Source: Polaribacter ponticola (GTDB lineage: Bacteria > Bacteroidota > Bacteroidia > Flavobacteriales > Flavobacteriaceae). From it: a DNA stretch of 64,000 bases. The stretch lies in assembly GCF_026191475.2 (NCBI RefSeq), contig NZ_JAOSLC020000003.1:682001-746000 (forward strand). The letters are read 5' to 3'. The number at the start of each line of letters is the position of its first letter. The first letter of the stretch is position 1. The notes beneath the pieces are model-generated. The model had not been told where the DNA came from, did no database searches, and worked only from the letters and a program-made list of their open reading frames with translations. Positions 46,770-56,153 of the stretch are shown one piece after another. Made by a program: the position numbers and the translations under genes.

Positions 46770-48182
46770 AAAAATCATCTTTAAAACCTATTAAATACAA
46801 TTTTTCTTGTGCTCGAGTGATTGCCGTGTATAACCATCTAAAATACTCTTTAGAAACACCATCTGGCAAATATGGTTGTTCTATAAAAACAGTTTTCCAT
46901 TGTCCTCCTTGAGATTTATGACAAGTCATCGCATAAGAAAACTTTACTTGTAAAGCATTAAAGTATTTATTTTTTTTAATTGCTAAAAACTGTTTATACT
47001 TAGATTTTTCATGTGTATAATCCTCTTTTACGGCCTGATACAATTTATTTGATTCTTCATAACTTAAAGAAGGACTTTCGCTAGTTATTGTATCTAACAA
47101 CAAAACGGTTTCGAAAGGTTGCATCTCTGGATAATCAATCATTCTTAGTTCTACTTCTGCAAACTTAAACCCATACAAATCCTTTATAGAAAAAATTCTT
47201 AAAACCTCACAAATATCTCCATTGGCAATGAACCCGGCTTCTGAAGATTCCTTTAACCAAAAATAATTATTTTTAACTGCCATAACAAAGTCTCCTGGTG
47301 AAATTTCATTTTCTTGCCCACGAATTTGCATTCTTATTTGTTGATTATATTGATTGGCTCTTTTATTCGACCTTACTATAAATGCAGTATCCTCTACACC
47401 ATCATTATCATAGGCAGAAACAAGAGCATCTTCAATATCGTAACCATCTATTAATCTTTTAATATCGGGATAATTTAAATCGAATTTAAAATCCTTATTT
47501 GCGTTTTGAATTAAGAATCTTAATTGAGTTGCATTTGCCAAAACACCAGAACTTTCATGCTGTCGCATAACTTCATCTAACTCAATTTCTATAACATTTT
47601 TAAGATAATCATAGGTTAGAGTATCTGCCTCTAAAGCCGGACTTACATCTAACTTTACAGGTGGTAATTGTGCAGTATCACCAATAAAAACTAATTTACA
47701 ATTCGTTCCAGAATACACGTAAGACAATAAATCGTCTAATAATGAAGTAGAATCAAAAAACTTTTGATTTTGTCTACCATCGGGTATCATAGAGGCTTCA
47801 TCAACTAAAAAAATGGTGTTTTTATGCTTATTAGGTTGTAAAACAAAATCGACAGAACCATTTGTTTGTTTTTTGGAAAATATATTTTTTTATGAATTGT
47901 AAAAGCAGGTCTTTTAGAATAAACAGAAATAACCTTAGCAGCTCTACCTGTTGGAGCTAATAATACTGCTTTTTTTCCAATAGAAGATAAAGCATTAACA
48001 AATGTACTTATTGTAGTTGTTTTACCTGTACCAGCATATCCTTTTAATAAAAATAAGTTATTTTTATCATTATCAAAAACAAAATCACTTAATAATTTTA
48101 ATAATTGACTTTGTTTATTTGTAGGACTATGTGGAAACTTTTTTTGAAGTTCTTTGTAAAAATCAACAGGTAATTTTATCAT
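46759..48182 (-). pseudogene. RecD-like ATP-dependent DNA helicase split by a one-base deletion
   Basis: The N-terminal part (from 48182) has Walker A FLLKGYAGTGKTTTIS and LLAPTGRAAKV. The C-terminal part (46759-47790) has GDTAQLPPV, VMRQ, a UvrD-like C-terminal AMTCHKSQGGQW motif and WLYTAITRAQEKLYLIGF. Between them another frame supplies TNGSVDFVLQPNKHKNTIFL and VDEASMIPD (Walker B DE-A). One more base in the seven-T run at 47885-47891 restores a 475-residue protein. As written, Walker A and Walker B lie on different products and neither could be active. Confidence 0.9.
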
Positions 48183-48198
48183 ATATAAATTAAAACAT

Positions 48199-48206
48199 CA
48201 AAGATA
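48199..48206 (-). promoter_or_regulatory. -7 box for the RecD-like gene
   Basis: The minus strand reads TATCTTTG, a TAnnTTTG match, 16 bases before the start codon. No clear -33. Confidence 0.45.
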
Positions 48207-48249
48207 CATTGAATTGTAAATAAAAATTTTTATCATTGTAAAAAAATTG

Positions 48250-48257
48250 TAGATTTG
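48250..48257 (+). promoter_or_regulatory. -7 box for the operon starting at 48289
   Basis: TAGATTTG fits TAnnTTTG, 31 bases before the ATG at 48289. It is divergent from the helicase promoter. Confidence 0.5.
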
Positions 48258-48288
48258 CGTTAACACTATTAAAAAAAACAAATTAAAA

Positions 48289-49023
48289 ATGAATTTATTA
48301 CTAATGATTTTAGGAGCTGTTTTAGCATCAGTTCTTGTAGCCTTTATTATAGTTAAATATTTACCTTTAAAGTTAAGATGGATTCCTTCTATACTTTTAT
48401 TGGTTTTAGCAGTGTTTTTAGGCTCTAAGATTTACAATGGAATTATGGAACCAATAAAGTTCAGTAAAGAAAAAATTGAAAAATTTGCTCCAGTAATTTC
48501 TAGTTTAAAAATTATTAGAGATGCAGAAGTTAAATTTTTTGAAGCTAATGGTAAATATACTAAAGACAAATCTGCTTTAATTCAATTTATTGATACTGCT
48601 CAATTGGCTTTAACTGAAACAAAAACTATTGTAGAAAAAGTTAATAAAGGTGGAGGTATTATTGTTGATGAAGAGAAAAGAGTTACAGATACAATTGGTT
48701 ACGAACCTGTTTTAAAATATTTTAAAGACAGAGACTATAAAAACATGTTTAAAGTACCTAGTTTAACTGGAACAGAATTTGAATTAGAAGTTGGTGAGGT
48801 TGAAAAAGTACAAGGCTTATTAGTACCTACTTTTAGAGCAAGAACTCCTAAAAAAGATGTTTTAAAAGGAATGAATGAGTCTTTAGTTAAGATAGAAATA
48901 GAAGCTATTGAAACAGATCAAATTAAAGGCGAGTTTATTTCTGTAGGATCTTTAGAAGAAGTTAGTACTGGTGGAAATTGGCCTCCTTCTTATGATAAAA
49001 GAGACAGTGCAAAAAAAGAATAA
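48289..49023 (+). CDS. Membrane-anchored protein of unknown function with pilin-like region
   Basis: Two hydrophobic segments (about 2-24 and 33-49) lead into a soluble part. SSLKIIRDAEVKFFEANGKY (about 71-90) resembles the start of prepilin globular domains (I-R-D-A-x-x-x-F, then GKYT), but there is no prepilin cleavage motif. The rest includes GTEFELEVGEVEKVQG and ends GNWPPSYDKRDSAKKE. I do not recognise a function. It overlaps the DUF3822 gene by 32 bases and precedes rsmD. Confidence 0.75.
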   Translation: MNLLLMILGAVLASVLVAFIIVKYLPLKLRWIPSILLLVLAVFLGSKIYNGIMEPIKFSKEKIEKFAPVISSLKIIRDAEVKFFEANGKYTKDKSALIQFIDTAQLALTETKTIVEKVNKGGGIIVDEEKRVTDTIGYEPVLKYFKDRDYKNMFKVPSLTGTEFELEVGEVEKVQGLLVPTFRARTPKKDVLKGMNESLVKIEIEAIETDQIKGEFISVGSLEEVSTGGNWPPSYDKRDSAKKE

Positions 49024-49825
49024 CAACATTTCTTTAAAGAATACAAAAGATAGAGAATTATCCATCCAATTTAGTTTGGATGGATTTTCTTTTTGTGTTT
49101 TAGATATAAACACTAAAAGAAATGTTTACTTTAAAGAATACCTTTTTGAAGAAACAAAGAAAACACCCGAAGATTTATTAAGTGAAATTGAGTCTATTTT
49201 TAACAGAGACCCAAATTTACAGCTAGAATTTTCTTCTGTAACTGCTATTCATCAAAATGAATTATCATCTCTTGTTCCTACTAAATACTTTGACAAAAAC
49301 TCATTATTAGCATATCTAAATTTTAATATAAAAACATTAAAAACAGATTTTATAACTTTTGATGAAATAAAGAATATTGAAGCCAAAACAGTATATGTTC
49401 CTTATGTGAATATAAATAATTATCTATTTCAAAATTTTGGTGAATTTAATTACAAACATCACAGCACAGTATTATTAGAAAAACTACTAAGTATTGAAAG
49501 CTCCCCTAGAAAAACAATGTATGTAAATGTAGATAAACATACATTTAACATTGTAGTTTTAGAGAACAAAAAATTAATTTTCTCTAATACTTTTTCTTAT
49601 TATACCAAAGAAGATTTTATCTATTATATTTTATTTACTGCAGAACAGATGCAATTAAAAACAGAAAAATTTAATTTATTTTTTATGGGAAAAATTGATC
49701 AAAATTCTGAAATTTATAAAATATCATATACTTACATTAAAAACATCTATTTTCTTAAAAGTAGAAATCCATTATTTAAAGAATTAGAAATTGCTAATCA
49801 CTCTAATTATATATTATTAGGCTAA
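48992..49825 (+). CDS. DUF3822 family protein (actin/hexokinase-like fold suspected)
   Basis: I chose ATG at 48992 over the GTG at 48971; homologues begin shortly before ISLKNTKDRELSIQFSLDGF. Other landmarks: ISYTY-like core strands, FNYKHHSTVLLEKLL, TMYVNVDKHTFNIVVLENK and LLFFMGKI-type strands. DUF3822 is conserved in Bacteroidota beside rsmD and has no proven function. Its stop and the rsmD start share one base (TAATG-type junction), which suggests coupling. Confidence 0.82.
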   Translation: MIKETVQKKNNNISLKNTKDRELSIQFSLDGFSFCVLDINTKRNVYFKEYLFEETKKTPEDLLSEIESIFNRDPNLQLEFSSVTAIHQNELSSLVPTKYFDKNSLLAYLNFNIKTLKTDFITFDEIKNIEAKTVYVPYVNINNYLFQNFGEFNYKHHSTVLLEKLLSIESSPRKTMYVNVDKHTFNIVVLENKKLIFSNTFSYYTKEDFIYYILFTAEQMQLKTEKFNLFFMGKIDQNSEIYKISYTYIKNIYFLKSRNPLFKELEIANHSNYILLG

Positions 49826-50388
49826 TGAGAATTATATCTGGAAAACTAAAGGGAAGACGTTTAAGAGCTCCTAAAAACCTACCTGTTCGCCCAACTACAG
49901 ACATGGCTAAAGAAGCCTTATTTAACATATTAAACAACCTATACTATTTAGATGGTATAGCTGTTATAGATTTATTTGCTGGTACTGGTAATATAAGTTA
50001 TGAATTTGCTTCTAGAGGAACCAAAAGCATTTATGCTATTGACGCAGATTACAATTGCATAAAATATATAAATAATACTTCTAAAGAACTAGAACTAGAC
50101 ATAAACACATATAAAAATGATGTTTATAAATTTTTAGAGAAAACTTCATTAAATGCAGATGTAATTTTCGCCGACCCTCCTTATGATTTTACTACTGAAA
50201 AATTTTTAGAAATTGCAGATACAGTTTTTACAAAAAACATGCTAAAAGATGATGGTGTTTTAATTATTGAACATTCCAAACACACTAATTTAACTACCCA
50301 TAAAAACCACAGCTACGATAAACGTTATGGAGGCAATGTATTTAGTTTTTTTGAACACACTACTTTAGAAGAAAATGATGAAAATTAA
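49825..50388 (+). CDS. rsmD: 16S rRNA (guanine-966 N2) methyltransferase
   Basis: MRIISGKLKGRRLRAPKNL and VRPTTDMAKEALFNIL at the start, the SAM-binding IDLFAGTGNISYE and the catalytic FADPPYDF (N/D-P-P-Y) identify RsmD. It methylates G966 of 16S rRNA. 187 residues is standard. Its 3' end overlaps the convergent MoxR gene by 4 bases. Confidence 0.95.
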   Translation: MRIISGKLKGRRLRAPKNLPVRPTTDMAKEALFNILNNLYYLDGIAVIDLFAGTGNISYEFASRGTKSIYAIDADYNCIKYINNTSKELELDINTYKNDVYKFLEKTSLNADVIFADPPYDFTTEKFLEIADTVFTKNMLKDDGVLIIEHSKHTNLTTHKNHSYDKRYGGNVFSFFEHTTLEENDEN

Positions 50389-51338
50389 AGTAAAGAATTT
50401 ATAATATCTGAAATAGAAACACCTTCTGCTTCTGCTTTATAATTTTTAACGATTCTATGCGATAATATTGGTATAGCTACAGCTTTTACATCCTCTATAT
50501 CAGGAGAATATTTACCATGAACTGCAGCATGAGCTTTTGCAGCTAAAATTAAATTCTGAGAAGCTCTTGGTCCTGCTCCCCAATCTAAATAGTTTTTTAC
50601 CAACTCTGTAGCTTCGTTAGATTTTGGTCTTGTTTTACCAACTAAACCAACAGCATACTCAATAACATTATCTGTAACCGGAATTTTACGAATTAACTTC
50701 TGAATTGCTACAATCTCTTCACCAGAAAAAATTGCATCTACAGTTTGCTGAATGCTACTTGTAGTAGCTTTTACAACTTGTACTTCTTCTTTAAAAGTTG
50801 GATATTCTAAATTAATAGAAAACATAAATCTATCTAATTGAGCTTCTGGCAATGGATAAGTTCCTTCTTGCTCAATTGGGTTTTGTGTAGCTAAAACAAA
50901 AAATGGTAATTCTAATTTATAATGATTTCCTGAAACCGTAACAGAACGTTCTTGCATTGCTTCTAATAAAGCTGCTTGTGTTTTTGGCGGAGTTCTATTT
51001 ATCTCATCAGCAAGAATTATATTAGAAAATATTGGTCCTTTTATAAACTTAAACTGTCTATTTTGATCTAAAATTTCACTACCTAAAATATCTGAAGGCA
51101 TTAAATCTGGCGTAAATTGAATACGTTTAAAGTTTAACCCTAACGCATTAGAAACGGTATTTACAAGTAATGTTTTTGCTAAACCCGGTACTCCAATAAG
51201 TAATGAATGGCCTCCACAAAAAACAGACAAAAGTGTAAAATTTACAGCTTCTTCTTGACCAATAATTACTTTTCCTATTTCAGATTTTAATGAGTTGTAT
51301 TGATTTACTAACTCATTTACAGCTTTAACATCAGACAT
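50385..51338 (-). CDS. MoxR family AAA+ ATPase
   Basis: Walker A LLIGVPGLAKTLLV, Walker B NIILADEINRTPPKTQAALL, sensor 1 FVLATQNPIEQEGTYPLPEA and sensor 2 in WGAGPRASQNL. MoxR ATPases act as chaperones for metalloenzyme or von Willebrand-domain partners. No such partner is adjacent here; the upstream neighbour is a SurA-like protein 3 bases away, on the same transcript. Confidence 0.93.
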   Translation of the reverse strand: MSDVKAVNELVNQYNSLKSEIGKVIIGQEEAVNFTLLSVFCGGHSLLIGVPGLAKTLLVNTVSNALGLNFKRIQFTPDLMPSDILGSEILDQNRQFKFIKGPIFSNIILADEINRTPPKTQAALLEAMQERSVTVSGNHYKLELPFFVLATQNPIEQEGTYPLPEAQLDRFMFSINLEYPTFKEEVQVVKATTSSIQQTVDAIFSGEEIVAIQKLIRKIPVTDNVIEYAVGLVGKTRPKSNEATELVKNYLDWGAGPRASQNLILAAKAHAAVHGKYSPDIEDVKAVAIPILSHRIVKNYKAEAEGVSISDIINSLL

Positions 51339-51341
51339 TTT

Positions 51342-52721
51342 TTATTTTGTTTCCTTTTTCCAATTTTTATTAAAAGTACACTTACTATGTGTAGCAGACA
51401 TTTTAATATATGTATCTTTTATTTTTTCTTTAGACCACTTTGTAATGGTTTCTTCTTTCTTTTTTTGTAAAGCTAATTGCTGGATTTTAACATAATCTTG
51501 AACCAACTCAGCTGTATGAGTATCTGTCCTATCATTCATTAGAATAAACTTATACATTTTTGCTCCTCCACGAGTCTCATCATAAAAAACATCGGTAAAC
51601 TCACCTTTTTTAAGATCATTTACCCTTGCATATAATGCTGGGTCCATTCTAGTTAAATCAAACTTAGACTCACCTGTATAACCGTTAACAATTAAGCCTC
51701 CATTATTTTTAGTATCCTTATCTTCAGAATACTTTTTTACAGCTTCTTTAAAAGTAATAGTTCCTTCTTTTATCTCTTTTAAAATTTTTTCAACTTTTTC
51801 TTTTGTTGTCTTTAAAGTAGCTTCAGGAATAACAGATTGCATTAAAATATGAGATGCAACTCTAGTATTACCCTTAATCTCATGCAATTGCATTAAATGA
51901 TATCCAAATTGCGATTTGAAAGGCTTAGAAATCTGGCCAACATCTAAACTAAAAGCCATTTCTTTAAATTCTTTTATAAATTGAGATTCTTTTGTTACTG
52001 TATATTTTCCTCCATTTTGAGTTACACCAGGATCTTCTGAATTAATAATAGCTTTCATTTTAAAACTAGCTCCTTCTTCAATTTGCTTTTTTAAATCATT
52101 TAATTTGTTTACAATTCTTTCATCTTCTTCTGCAGAAGGTTCAGCATTAATAACAAGTTGCGCTAATTCTATTTCTGCAGGAAATTCTGGCAAGTCTCCT
52201 TTTTCTTTTAAACCATTAAAATACAAACGTACTTCTTCTGGCGTTACATTAATCTTCTCTGTTATCTTAGCTTGTTCTTTTTCTATTAAAACATTTTCTG
52301 TCTGAACAGTAAATAACTCTTTCTTTAAATCATCTAAATCATTAAAACCATAAGCTTTAATAACCTTATCTACACTACCATATTGTTTTGTAAAATAGCT
52401 AACACTTTTATCTACCCTACTTGTAATCTCAGGATCTGTTACAATTACACTATCAATTATAGCATGATGAGCAAGAAGTTTTTGCTGCATTAATTCTTCT
52501 AGCATTTCACAATCTGAAATTGTAACTTTACCTTCTGACCTTACCTCTACTTCTTGTTTAAATTTTTCTATATCAGAATCTAAAACAATATTTTTTCCTA
52601 TAACTACTGCAACACCATCTATTTTCACTTTTTGTGCAAAAGTTGAAATACTCATCAACCCAAAAAAAGCTGTTATAACAGTTAATTTAGTATACTTTAA
52701 AATTGTTGTTCTTTGTTGCAT
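51342..52721 (-). CDS. surA: SurA-like periplasmic chaperone/peptidylprolyl isomerase
   Basis: Signal peptide (about 8-30, ending STFAQ), an N-terminal SurA-type helical domain (VIGKNIVLDSDIEKF, EELMQQKLLAHHAI), then two PpiC domains: the first about 170-275 (IELAQLVIN, GQISKPFKSQFGYHLMQL), the second about 285-390 (VASHILMQS, LKKGEFTDVFYDETRGG). It assists outer-membrane protein folding. It is the last of three consecutive chaperone-like genes; its start overlaps the lipoprotein gene by 35 bases. Confidence 0.9.
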   Translation of the reverse strand: MQQRTTILKYTKLTVITAFFGLMSISTFAQKVKIDGVAVVIGKNIVLDSDIEKFKQEVEVRSEGKVTISDCEMLEELMQQKLLAHHAIIDSVIVTDPEITSRVDKSVSYFTKQYGSVDKVIKAYGFNDLDDLKKELFTVQTENVLIEKEQAKITEKINVTPEEVRLYFNGLKEKGDLPEFPAEIELAQLVINAEPSAEEDERIVNKLNDLKKQIEEGASFKMKAIINSEDPGVTQNGGKYTVTKESQFIKEFKEMAFSLDVGQISKPFKSQFGYHLMQLHEIKGNTRVASHILMQSVIPEATLKTTKEKVEKILKEIKEGTITFKEAVKKYSEDKDTKNNGGLIVNGYTGESKFDLTRMDPALYARVNDLKKGEFTDVFYDETRGGAKMYKFILMNDRTDTHTAELVQDYVKIQQLALQKKKEETITKWSKEKIKDTYIKMSATHSKCTFNKNWKKETK

Positions 52722-53535
52722 CTTTTACTAATATTTTTTCTATATCTCTAATTAATTCAATTTTACGTTTATGTAAAATCATTTGTTTTATCTTAGGTTT
52801 AATATAACTTAAAGGCGCTGTATCATTCCTAATTAAAACATCTTTTATAGCCACCAAATATAAACCTATTGAATCTTGTTTTTGAAGTAATTTTGTTTTT
52901 TTTAACAGATTTTCCTTAGAAAAAGGCAGTTTTAACAAAACCTTATCTAATTGGGTCCAAATAGAGTCGTTTAAATGATGAAACTTAAAACTTAATTGCT
53001 GTTTTTCTAAAGCTTCTAGGTCTTCTATATCGTAAGACTTAAATAAATTTTCTAATTCTTTTTTATTAATAATATTGTTATCAAAATGAAGGTATTTAAT
53101 TTTAACTAACTCTTCATTTAATCTAAAATTATCTTTACTTTTTAAATAAAAATCTTCTATCTCAAAATCATTAATTACTGTATCTAACTGCTGTTTAATC
53201 AGCATTTCTTTGTAATTATTAATTAGTAAACTCTCTTTATAATCTTTTACAAGCGTATTAATTTCACTTACTTCTTCTAAAGTACTATTATTTTCTGCTT
53301 TTTTTAATAACAATTGTTTTATTGCCCAATCATTTATATAACTTCTTACCAATACTACACTATCTTCTTTACTTATATTTGTTGGTAAAGCACTTTTTAA
53401 ATCTTCTTTAAATAATTTTTCTGTATTAACAATAGCTACAATTTCTGATGTTTTTTCAACTTTCTCTTGAACATTAAAATAGTTGCATGAAGAAAGACTT
53501 AAAGCAATAAAAAGTAGAATTGAAAATTGTTTCAT
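52687..53535 (-). CDS. Lipoprotein of unknown function, SurA/PpiD-like helical domain without PPIase core
   Basis: Lipobox Cys17 (IALSLSSCNYFN). The protein is helical and rich in Lys, Glu and Leu; TEKLFKEDLKSALPTN and YINDWAIKQLLLKKAENN resemble the N-terminal peptide-binding region of SurA/PpiD proteins. The rotamase core (H-I-L; G-x-x-G-Y-H) seen in its neighbours is missing. The stop shares its last base with the start-side boundary of the PpiC gene, in one operon with two SurA-type genes. I infer a periplasmic chaperone role. Confidence 0.78.
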   Translation of the reverse strand: MKQFSILLFIALSLSSCNYFNVQEKVEKTSEIVAIVNTEKLFKEDLKSALPTNISKEDSVVLVRSYINDWAIKQLLLKKAENNSTLEEVSEINTLVKDYKESLLINNYKEMLIKQQLDTVINDFEIEDFYLKSKDNFRLNEELVKIKYLHFDNNIINKKELENLFKSYDIEDLEALEKQQLSFKFHHLNDSIWTQLDKVLLKLPFSKENLLKKTKLLQKQDSIGLYLVAIKDVLIRNDTAPLSYIKPKIKQMILHKRKIELIRDIEKILVKDATKNNNFKVY

Positions 53536-55171
53536 TATTTCTTTTTATAATATTTAACTAATTTCTTTAATTGCTTCTTATTTACTTCGATAGTACTCTT
53601 TCTCTTTAAATCTGCAATCCAATTTTTCTCCAAGAAAAGCTGATAATCATTCATTACTTCTCCTTTTATTTTTTTTAATTCTTTAGTTTTATAAGAATTT
53701 AGATTAGCTTCAAAAAAGTTTTTTAACCCTAAAGTATCTTTAGAAGATTGGTTCCATATTTTTTGTTGCATTAATTCAAATAACAACAGACCGTCTTTAT
53801 ACTCTTGTAATGTGTAGGCAAATTCTGGTTCAACTTTTTCTAAATTATCTTTATAGTACGATAAAATTTCTTTGTCTTTAAATTCTTCAAAAAGCTGAAA
53901 CACAGGAATATTTTTTTCCTTTGAATAAAATGAACAAATTCTTCTTGAGTACTGTTTTGGCCATTAATTGTTAAAATTATAGCCTTAAGAGAATCTTTTG
54001 GCATTACTCTTATATCTTTTCTACTAAAAATGCTCTTAGCATTTTCATTTTCTGTAATTACATATTTCTTTTTTAATTTATCTATAACTACTTTTTGAGA
54101 CAATTGTGCTCTTTCACTAGATCTTACTTTATTCTTTAATTCTCTTTCCAATTCTTCAAAAGATTGAACAGGATATTTTTTGATCAACTGAACAATATGC
54201 CAACCAAAACGAGTTTTAAATGGCTTAGAGTAAGCTCCTTCTTTCTGCAAACTAAAAGCTACATCATCAAAAGATTTTACCATAACTCCACTCCCAAACT
54301 TCCTTAACTTACCTCCTTTAGATTTAGAACTTACGTCTGTAGAATATTTTCTAGCCAAAGCTTTAAACTGCTCATCACTTTCTAGTTTTTGATAAACTGT
54401 ATTAATTAATTCTTCACCTTTAGCAGTTTTATCATTTATTAAAATATGTGCAACTTCCACTTCACCTCTAGAAAGTCTAAAAGCATCTACTTTTAAAATA
54501 TGATACCCAAAACGTGACTTAAATGGCTTAGAAATCTCACCTACTTTTGTTTTGTAAGCATTATCTTCAAAAGCGTAAACCATTCTAAAAGCAGAAAAAT
54601 ATCCTAAATTACCTTTATTACCAGGTCTTCTTGTTTTTGGATTGTCTCTAGCAGAAGGATCTTCAGAAACTTCTACAGCAATTTTTTCAAAATCCTCACC
54701 AGCTACAATTCTTTTTCTAATTTGCACTATTTTATTATATGCCTCTAAAGTATCTTTTGGCGTTGCTTCTTTTGGTGTTCTAATTAAAATATGCTTTGCT
54801 TTTACCTCATTTTTTGTTCTAAAATAAGCATCTTTTACCAATTTATTAATAAATGAAGAATCTTGCATATATGGTGCAGAAAGTTGATTTCTATAACCTT
54901 CCATCTCTCTTTTATAAGATAAAAGCGTATCCAACTTTATTTTATATGCTTCTTTAACTTTTAATTTATAACTAATAAAAAGTTCTAGATTTTTCTCTAC
55001 ATCTTTTGCTTCATCATTATCTAGAGCATCTAAATTTTTTTCATAAACTCTTTTAAATTCTGAAACCGTTGTTTTTTCATCATCTATAGTTAATAAAACT
55101 TTACTCTTTTTTTGCGAAAAAAGAGAACTTACACTACATAAAACTACTAATAATAATAATAACTTTTTCAT
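53535..55171 (-). pseudogene. PpiC-type peptidylprolyl isomerase split by a one-base deletion
   Basis: ATG at 55171 gives a signal peptide (MKKLLLLLVVLCSVSSLFSQ). Two PpiC cores follow: KAKHILIRTPKEATPKD with SKPFKSRFGYHILKV, and EVAHILINDK with SKPFKTRFGWHIVQL. The frame then slips at the seven-T run 53911-53917 (A7 on the coding strand). One more base restores FIQRKKNIPVFQLFEEFKDK and about 120 further residues. As written, the second part could start only at GTG 53903. First of three consecutive chaperone-like genes. Confidence 0.9.
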
Positions 55172-55175
55172 AAAC

Positions 55176-55457
55176 TTATAATGATATAATTCCTTTAATT
55201 TTTTCAGCTTTTTTATAATATTCAATAACCGAACTTGCACTATCAATTTTTAAAACAATAGAAATACTAACATATTTACCTGTTTTAGATTTCTTCGTTT
55301 TAATTACTGCTCCTGTGTTATTAAATAGATTTTGTACTTCATTTACCTGATTTTCGTCTGAAGGTACAATAAACTTATACATATAATCTGCAGGAAAACT
55401 AGTTGTGTCTTCTAACTGAACTTTTAATTTACTATAAAAAGCATTTTTATCACTCAT
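55176..55457 (-). CDS. DUF493 (YbeD-like) small protein
   Basis: 93 residues with FPADYMYKFIVPSD, an internal KTKKSKTGKYVSISIVLKID core and a C-terminal helix. It fits the DUF493/UPF0250 ferredoxin-like fold. Role unknown, possibly regulatory. A TAATTTTG -7-like box lies on the minus strand at 55499-55506. The PpiC gene follows after 4 bases, so they may be cotranscribed. Confidence 0.88.
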   Translation of the reverse strand: MSDKNAFYSKLKVQLEDTTSFPADYMYKFIVPSDENQVNEVQNLFNNTGAVIKTKKSKTGKYVSISIVLKIDSASSVIEYYKKAEKIKGIISL

Positions 55458-55538
55458 AATAATTGAATATCTTTTTTACTATTTTAAATAGCAAGCTACA
55501 AAATTACATTAAAAATTAGTTTTATAAAGCGAATGATT

Positions 55539-55546
55539 TATTTTTG
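55539..55546 (+). promoter_or_regulatory. -7 box for the P-loop ATPase-recQ unit
   Basis: TATTTTTG fits TAnnTTTG. Its position inside the longest possible reading frame argues for a start downstream of 55560. Confidence 0.45.
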
Positions 55547-55601
55547 TGATTTGCTTTACAAAACACTTAAGCAAAATTATAATAACTCTAAGACAAAGTA
55601 C

Positions 55602-56153
55602 TTGCAAAAAAATCAGCAAAAAATCGTTTTAATCGGTGGCCCTGGAACAGGGAAAACAACTATTATTAATAATTTGAAAAAGAAAAATTTTTTCTGTTTC
55701 GATGAAGTATCTAGAGAAGTAATTTCTAAAGCACAAGAAAAAGGTATTGAACAATTATTTTTAACTGAACCTTTATTATTTAGCGAAATGCTACTTGAAG
55801 GTAGAGAAGAACAATTTTTAAACGCCGATAAAACTAAGGAAAATATTGTTTTCTTTGATAGAGGAATTCCAGATGTTCATGCTTATATGAATTATTTTAA
55901 AACCAAATACCCTAGTTTATTTATAGAAAAAAGTTTAAAATACAAATACGATCTAATTTTTCATTTCTCTCCTTGGAAAGAGATACATGTAACAGATAAA
56001 GAACGTTATGAAACTTTTGAAGAATCTACTATTATAGATGAATTTCTAACAAAGGCTTATACAGAATTAGGTTATAAAATAATAAATGTTCCTTTTGGTT
56101 CTATAGATGAAAGAACCAACTTTATTCTTAATTCGCTTTCTTGCGAAATATGA
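55602..56153 (+). CDS. AAA ATPase/kinase-like P-loop protein
   Basis: Walker A IVLIGGPGTGKTTIINNLKK, then CFDEVSREVISKAQEKG and NIVFFDRGIPDVHAYMNYF identify the AAA_28 group of small NTPases, related to NadR-like or thymidylate-kinase-like proteins. Function unknown. The frame is open from ATG 55533, but a perfect -7 box (TATTTTTG) lies at 55539-55546, inside that extension. I therefore prefer the TTG at 55602, just before QKNQQKIVLIGG. The stop overlaps the recQ ATG (ATGA). Confidence 0.8.
   Translation: MQKNQQKIVLIGGPGTGKTTIINNLKKKNFFCFDEVSREVISKAQEKGIEQLFLTEPLLFSEMLLEGREEQFLNADKTKENIVFFDRGIPDVHAYMNYFKTKYPSLFIEKSLKYKYDLIFHFSPWKEIHVTDKERYETFEESTIIDEFLTKAYTELGYKIINVPFGSIDERTNFILNSLSCEI

Noticed and set aside
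55533-55601. N-terminal extension of the P-loop ATPase
   Set aside because: It contains a perfect -7 box and has no conserved residues before the Walker A strand.
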